Origin: Hyphomicrobium sp. CS1BSMeth3
Lineage (GTDB): Bacteria > Pseudomonadota > Alphaproteobacteria > Rhizobiales > Hyphomicrobiaceae
DNA: 64,000 nucleotides
Direction of reading: 5' to 3'
NCBI RefSeq assembly: GCF_900117415.1
Contig: NZ_FPEI01000006.1
Location: 1,116,001-1,180,000, forward strand
Part shown: in pieces, positions 62,511 to 64,000 of the stretch
How the letters are laid out: each line of letters begins with the position of its first letter
Position numbering within the stretch: position 1 is the first letter of the stretch
Position numbers and translations under genes: made by a program
Notes under the pieces: model-generated
Told to the model about the DNA's origin: nothing
Databases searched by the model: none
What the model saw: only the letters and a program-made list of their open reading frames with translations

Positions 62511-63371
62511 ATGAACGCACCCGCCCGTATGCGCGCCCTCCTTGCCAAGCCCGACTTCGTGGTCATGCCCGCCGTCTGGGACGGCCTCACGGCCAAGCTC
62601 GCCTTCGGGGCGGGCTTCGAGACCGCGTTTCTTTCGGGCTCCTGCGTCGCGGCGAGCCGACTTGGCGGCCCCGATCTCGATCTCATCACGTTCGCGGAGA
62701 TGTTCGACTCCTTCAACATGGTGCGCGGCGCCGCGCCCGATCTTCTCGTCCTCGCCGACGGCGATCACGGCTATGGCAATGCCATGAACGTGCAGCGCAC
62801 CGTGCGCGCCTATGGCCGTGCCGGTGCAGCCGCGATCCTGATCGAGGACAAGATCACGCCCCGTGCGCTCACTTCCGCCGGCAAGCCCTGCCTGCCGCGC
62901 GAGGAGGCGCGCATGAAGGTCCGTGCCGCCGTGCAGGCAGCGAAAGAGTCCGGCATCCTGATCATGGCGCGTACCGACTGCCGGCCGACGGCGGGCATCG
63001 AGGAGGCCGTGGCGCGCATCGAGATGTTCGTCGAGGAAGGCGCGGACATTCTCTTCCTGGACTCGCCAGCCGACGAGGCCGAAATCCGCCGTGCGGTCGC
63101 GGCAGCAGCCGGACGGCCATCGTTCGCCGTGCTCTCACCGGGCGCACCGCGCGAGACGCCCAATCAAAAGCGTGCGGCCGAGCTCGGCTTCAAGATCGGT
63201 ACGTATCCAACGGCAATGCTCTCGCCGGCTGCGGCCGGCATGAAGGCCGGCCTCGCCGCTCTCAAGGAGGGAAAAGCCGAGGCCGCGAGCGCCCTTCCGC
63301 CGCCCGAGCTGCGCGCGACGCTCGGCTATCAGGACTACGAGGCCCATGCCAAGCAGTTCATCGTAGGCTGA
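62511..63371 (+). CDS. Isocitrate lyase/PEP mutase superfamily enzyme (oxaloacetate decarboxylase-like)
   Basis: A 286-residue barrel protein. MPAVWDGLTAKLAFGAGFETAFLSGSCVAASRLGGPDLDLITFAEM opens it. VLADGDHGYGNAMNVQRTVRAYGRAGAAAILIEDKITP holds the acidic Mg ligands and follows the DXDXGYGN pattern of PA4872-type oxaloacetate decarboxylases. SPGAPRETPNQKRAAELGFKIGTYPTAML and LGYQDYEAHAKQFI complete it. No lyase cysteine loop. ATG 62511 has a weak ribosome site, and upstream frames are unconserved. It is the second superfamily member in the window. The VOC gene follows after 78 bases. Confidence 0.86.
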   Translation: MNAPARMRALLAKPDFVVMPAVWDGLTAKLAFGAGFETAFLSGSCVAASRLGGPDLDLITFAEMFDSFNMVRGAAPDLLVLADGDHGYGNAMNVQRTVRAYGRAGAAAILIEDKITPRALTSAGKPCLPREEARMKVRAAVQAAKESGILIMARTDCRPTAGIEEAVARIEMFVEEGADILFLDSPADEAEIRRAVAAAAGRPSFAVLSPGAPRETPNQKRAAELGFKIGTYPTAMLSPAAAGMKAGLAALKEGKAEAASALPPPELRATLGYQDYEAHAKQFIVG

Positions 63372-63449
63372 AGCACGCAGACAACGGGGCACAACAAGCG
63401 GCCCCCGTGCGCCGTACTTGAGGAAGACCAACCAAAGGAGAGTGACCGC

Positions 63450-63827
63450 ATGTTCTCACACGTCATGCTCGGTGCCGATAACGTCGACGCATCCAAGAAG
63501 TTCTACGATGCCGTCCTCGGTGTTCTCGGGGTACCGGAGGGCAAAGCCGACCCCAAGGGGCGCATCTTCTATCGCACCAAGACGGGCGTGTTCGGCCTGA
63601 GCAAACCGATCGACGGCAAGGCGGCGAGCCACGCCAATGGCGGCACTGTCGGTTTCGCCTGCGACAGCCCGGAAAAGGTCAAGGCCTTCCACGATGCGGG
63701 CGTGGCGAATGGCGGCACGAGCATCGAGGACCCGCCCGGCTGGCGCGAAATGGGCCCGGCCAAGCTCTATCTCGCGTACCTGCGCGATCCCTACGGCAAC
63801 AAGATCTGCGCGCTGCATCGCGGCTGA
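63450..63827 (+). CDS. VOC (glyoxalase/bleomycin resistance-like) family protein
   Basis: A 125-residue single VOC module: MFSHVMLGADNVDASKKFYDAVLGVLG starts with the metal-ligand histidine, GGTVGFACDSPEKVKAFHDAGVANGG is the second beta-alpha unit and YLAYLRDPYGNKICALHRG the typical end. Such proteins form dimers and act as lyases, dioxygenases or binding proteins. AAAGGAGAG precedes the ATG by eight bases. A strong terminator follows immediately, so this gene closes the transcript that may start with the PEP-mutase-family enzyme. Confidence 0.87.
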   Translation: MFSHVMLGADNVDASKKFYDAVLGVLGVPEGKADPKGRIFYRTKTGVFGLSKPIDGKAASHANGGTVGFACDSPEKVKAFHDAGVANGGTSIEDPPGWREMGPAKLYLAYLRDPYGNKICALHRG

Positions 63828-63852
63828 TCGGCACCGCGCGGAACCGCGTCAT

Positions 63853-63885
63853 GGCGCTCAGGCTTGCCTGGGCGCCTTTTCTTTT
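63853..63885 (+). terminator. Rho-independent terminator after the VOC gene
   Basis: GGCGCTCAGG (63853-63862), loop CTTG, CCTGGGCGCC (63867-63876), one G-T wobble, followed by TTTTCTTTT. It reads rightwards 25 bases past the VOC stop codon and is the clearest intrinsic terminator in the window. Confidence 0.88.
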
Positions 63886-63911
63886 GTCGCGGGGTGGGCC
63901 TGATCGCCACG

Positions 63912-64000
63912 CTAGGCGGGATTGTCGAGGTTCAGCTCGTTCGTATTCTCGTCGTAGCCGAACAATTCGGCGTAGCGACCCCAGGAAATGACGGCGCGCA
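63912..64000 (-). CDS. ABC transporter ATP-binding protein, C-terminal end (cut by window edge)
   Basis: Only the last 28 codons, read leftwards, are present: RAVISWGRYAELFGYDENTN and then ELNLDNPA before the stop at 63912. The WGRYAELFGYD pattern is the C-terminal AAA-associated domain of nitrate/sulfonate/taurine-type ABC ATPases. The domain often senses or regulates transport. The rest lies beyond the right edge. Identity is likely but based on a short piece. Confidence 0.7.
   Translation of the reverse strand, partial: RAVISWGRYAELFGYDENTNELNLDNPA

Overview
The window is high-GC, densely packed DNA from an alphaproteobacterium, most likely of the Hyphomicrobiales (Rhizobiales) type. Indicators are the alphaproteobacterial rpoH N-terminus at the left edge, the recG-sdhE-mfd block, mitochondrial-type assembly factors (ATP12, SDHAF4-like, SdhE), a CsoR/CopA copper locus and a CobW gene behind a Zur-like box. 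It is chromosomal housekeeping DNA mixed with small catabolic and envelope cassettes. I see no phage, insertion sequence, CRISPR array, tRNA or rRNA. Taxonomy is inferred from gene content only.

Layout. 1-2.1 kb: start of rpoH, a tyrosine-type phosphatase and an old yellow enzyme. 2.3-5.8 kb: a four-gene membrane operon (GT39 transferase, PAP2 phosphatase, GT2 transferase, LAB_N membrane protein) that looks like a polyprenyl-phosphate-sugar system for lipid A or another envelope lipid. An ornithine/lysine decarboxylase diverges from it. 7-12.6 kb: HIT, metallo-beta-lactamase-fold, crotonase, rlmH-rsfS, GFA, RraA-like and histidine phosphatase genes. 12.7-18.5 kb: YqaA-like protein, MFS transporter, secreted unknown, lnt and an acyl-CoA ligase, with a 167-bp palindrome-rich element between the last two. 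18.6-21.2 kb: a c-di-GMP GGDEF-EAL protein and a PilZ protein. 21.4-31.8 kb: HAD phosphatase, ATP12, SDHAF4-like protein, htpX, RsmB-family methyltransferase, recG, sdhE, mfd. 31.9-34.6 kb: a small acidic-tail protein, a solitary nuoF and dusA.

34.7-47.7 kb is an accessory metabolic stretch: PEP-mutase/isocitrate-lyase-family enzyme, cobalamin-type binding protein, methyltransferase, dienelactone hydrolase, MATE pump, DUF1185, MmgE/PrpD, haloacid dehalogenase, MFS, CobW, SDR and an enolase-superfamily dehydratase. 47.7-52.4 kb: a 2-oxoglutarate oxygenase overlapping ada, a secreted hydrolase, a core-size MetE and a class II aldolase. 52.6-57 kb: copper locus (CopA, CsoR, DUF411/CopG-like, membrane protein) with two clear CsoR boxes; one box lies in the spacer of two face-to-face promoters. 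57-61.5 kb: an exported CHAT protease with exact 46-residue TPR-like repeats, a serine beta-lactamase-like hydrolase and an NTF2-like protein. 61.5-64 kb: SDR, a second PEP-mutase-family enzyme, a VOC protein, a clear terminator and the 3' end of an ABC ATPase.

Items most worth a second look: the exported CHAT-TPR protease, the symmetric CsoR-controlled promoter pair, the palindromic element with four GANTC sites between the ligase and lnt, the solitary nuoF beside a poly-acidic protein, and the GT39/PAP2/GT2/LAB_N operon with its altered PAP2 motif and a G7 tract at the GT2/LAB_N junction.
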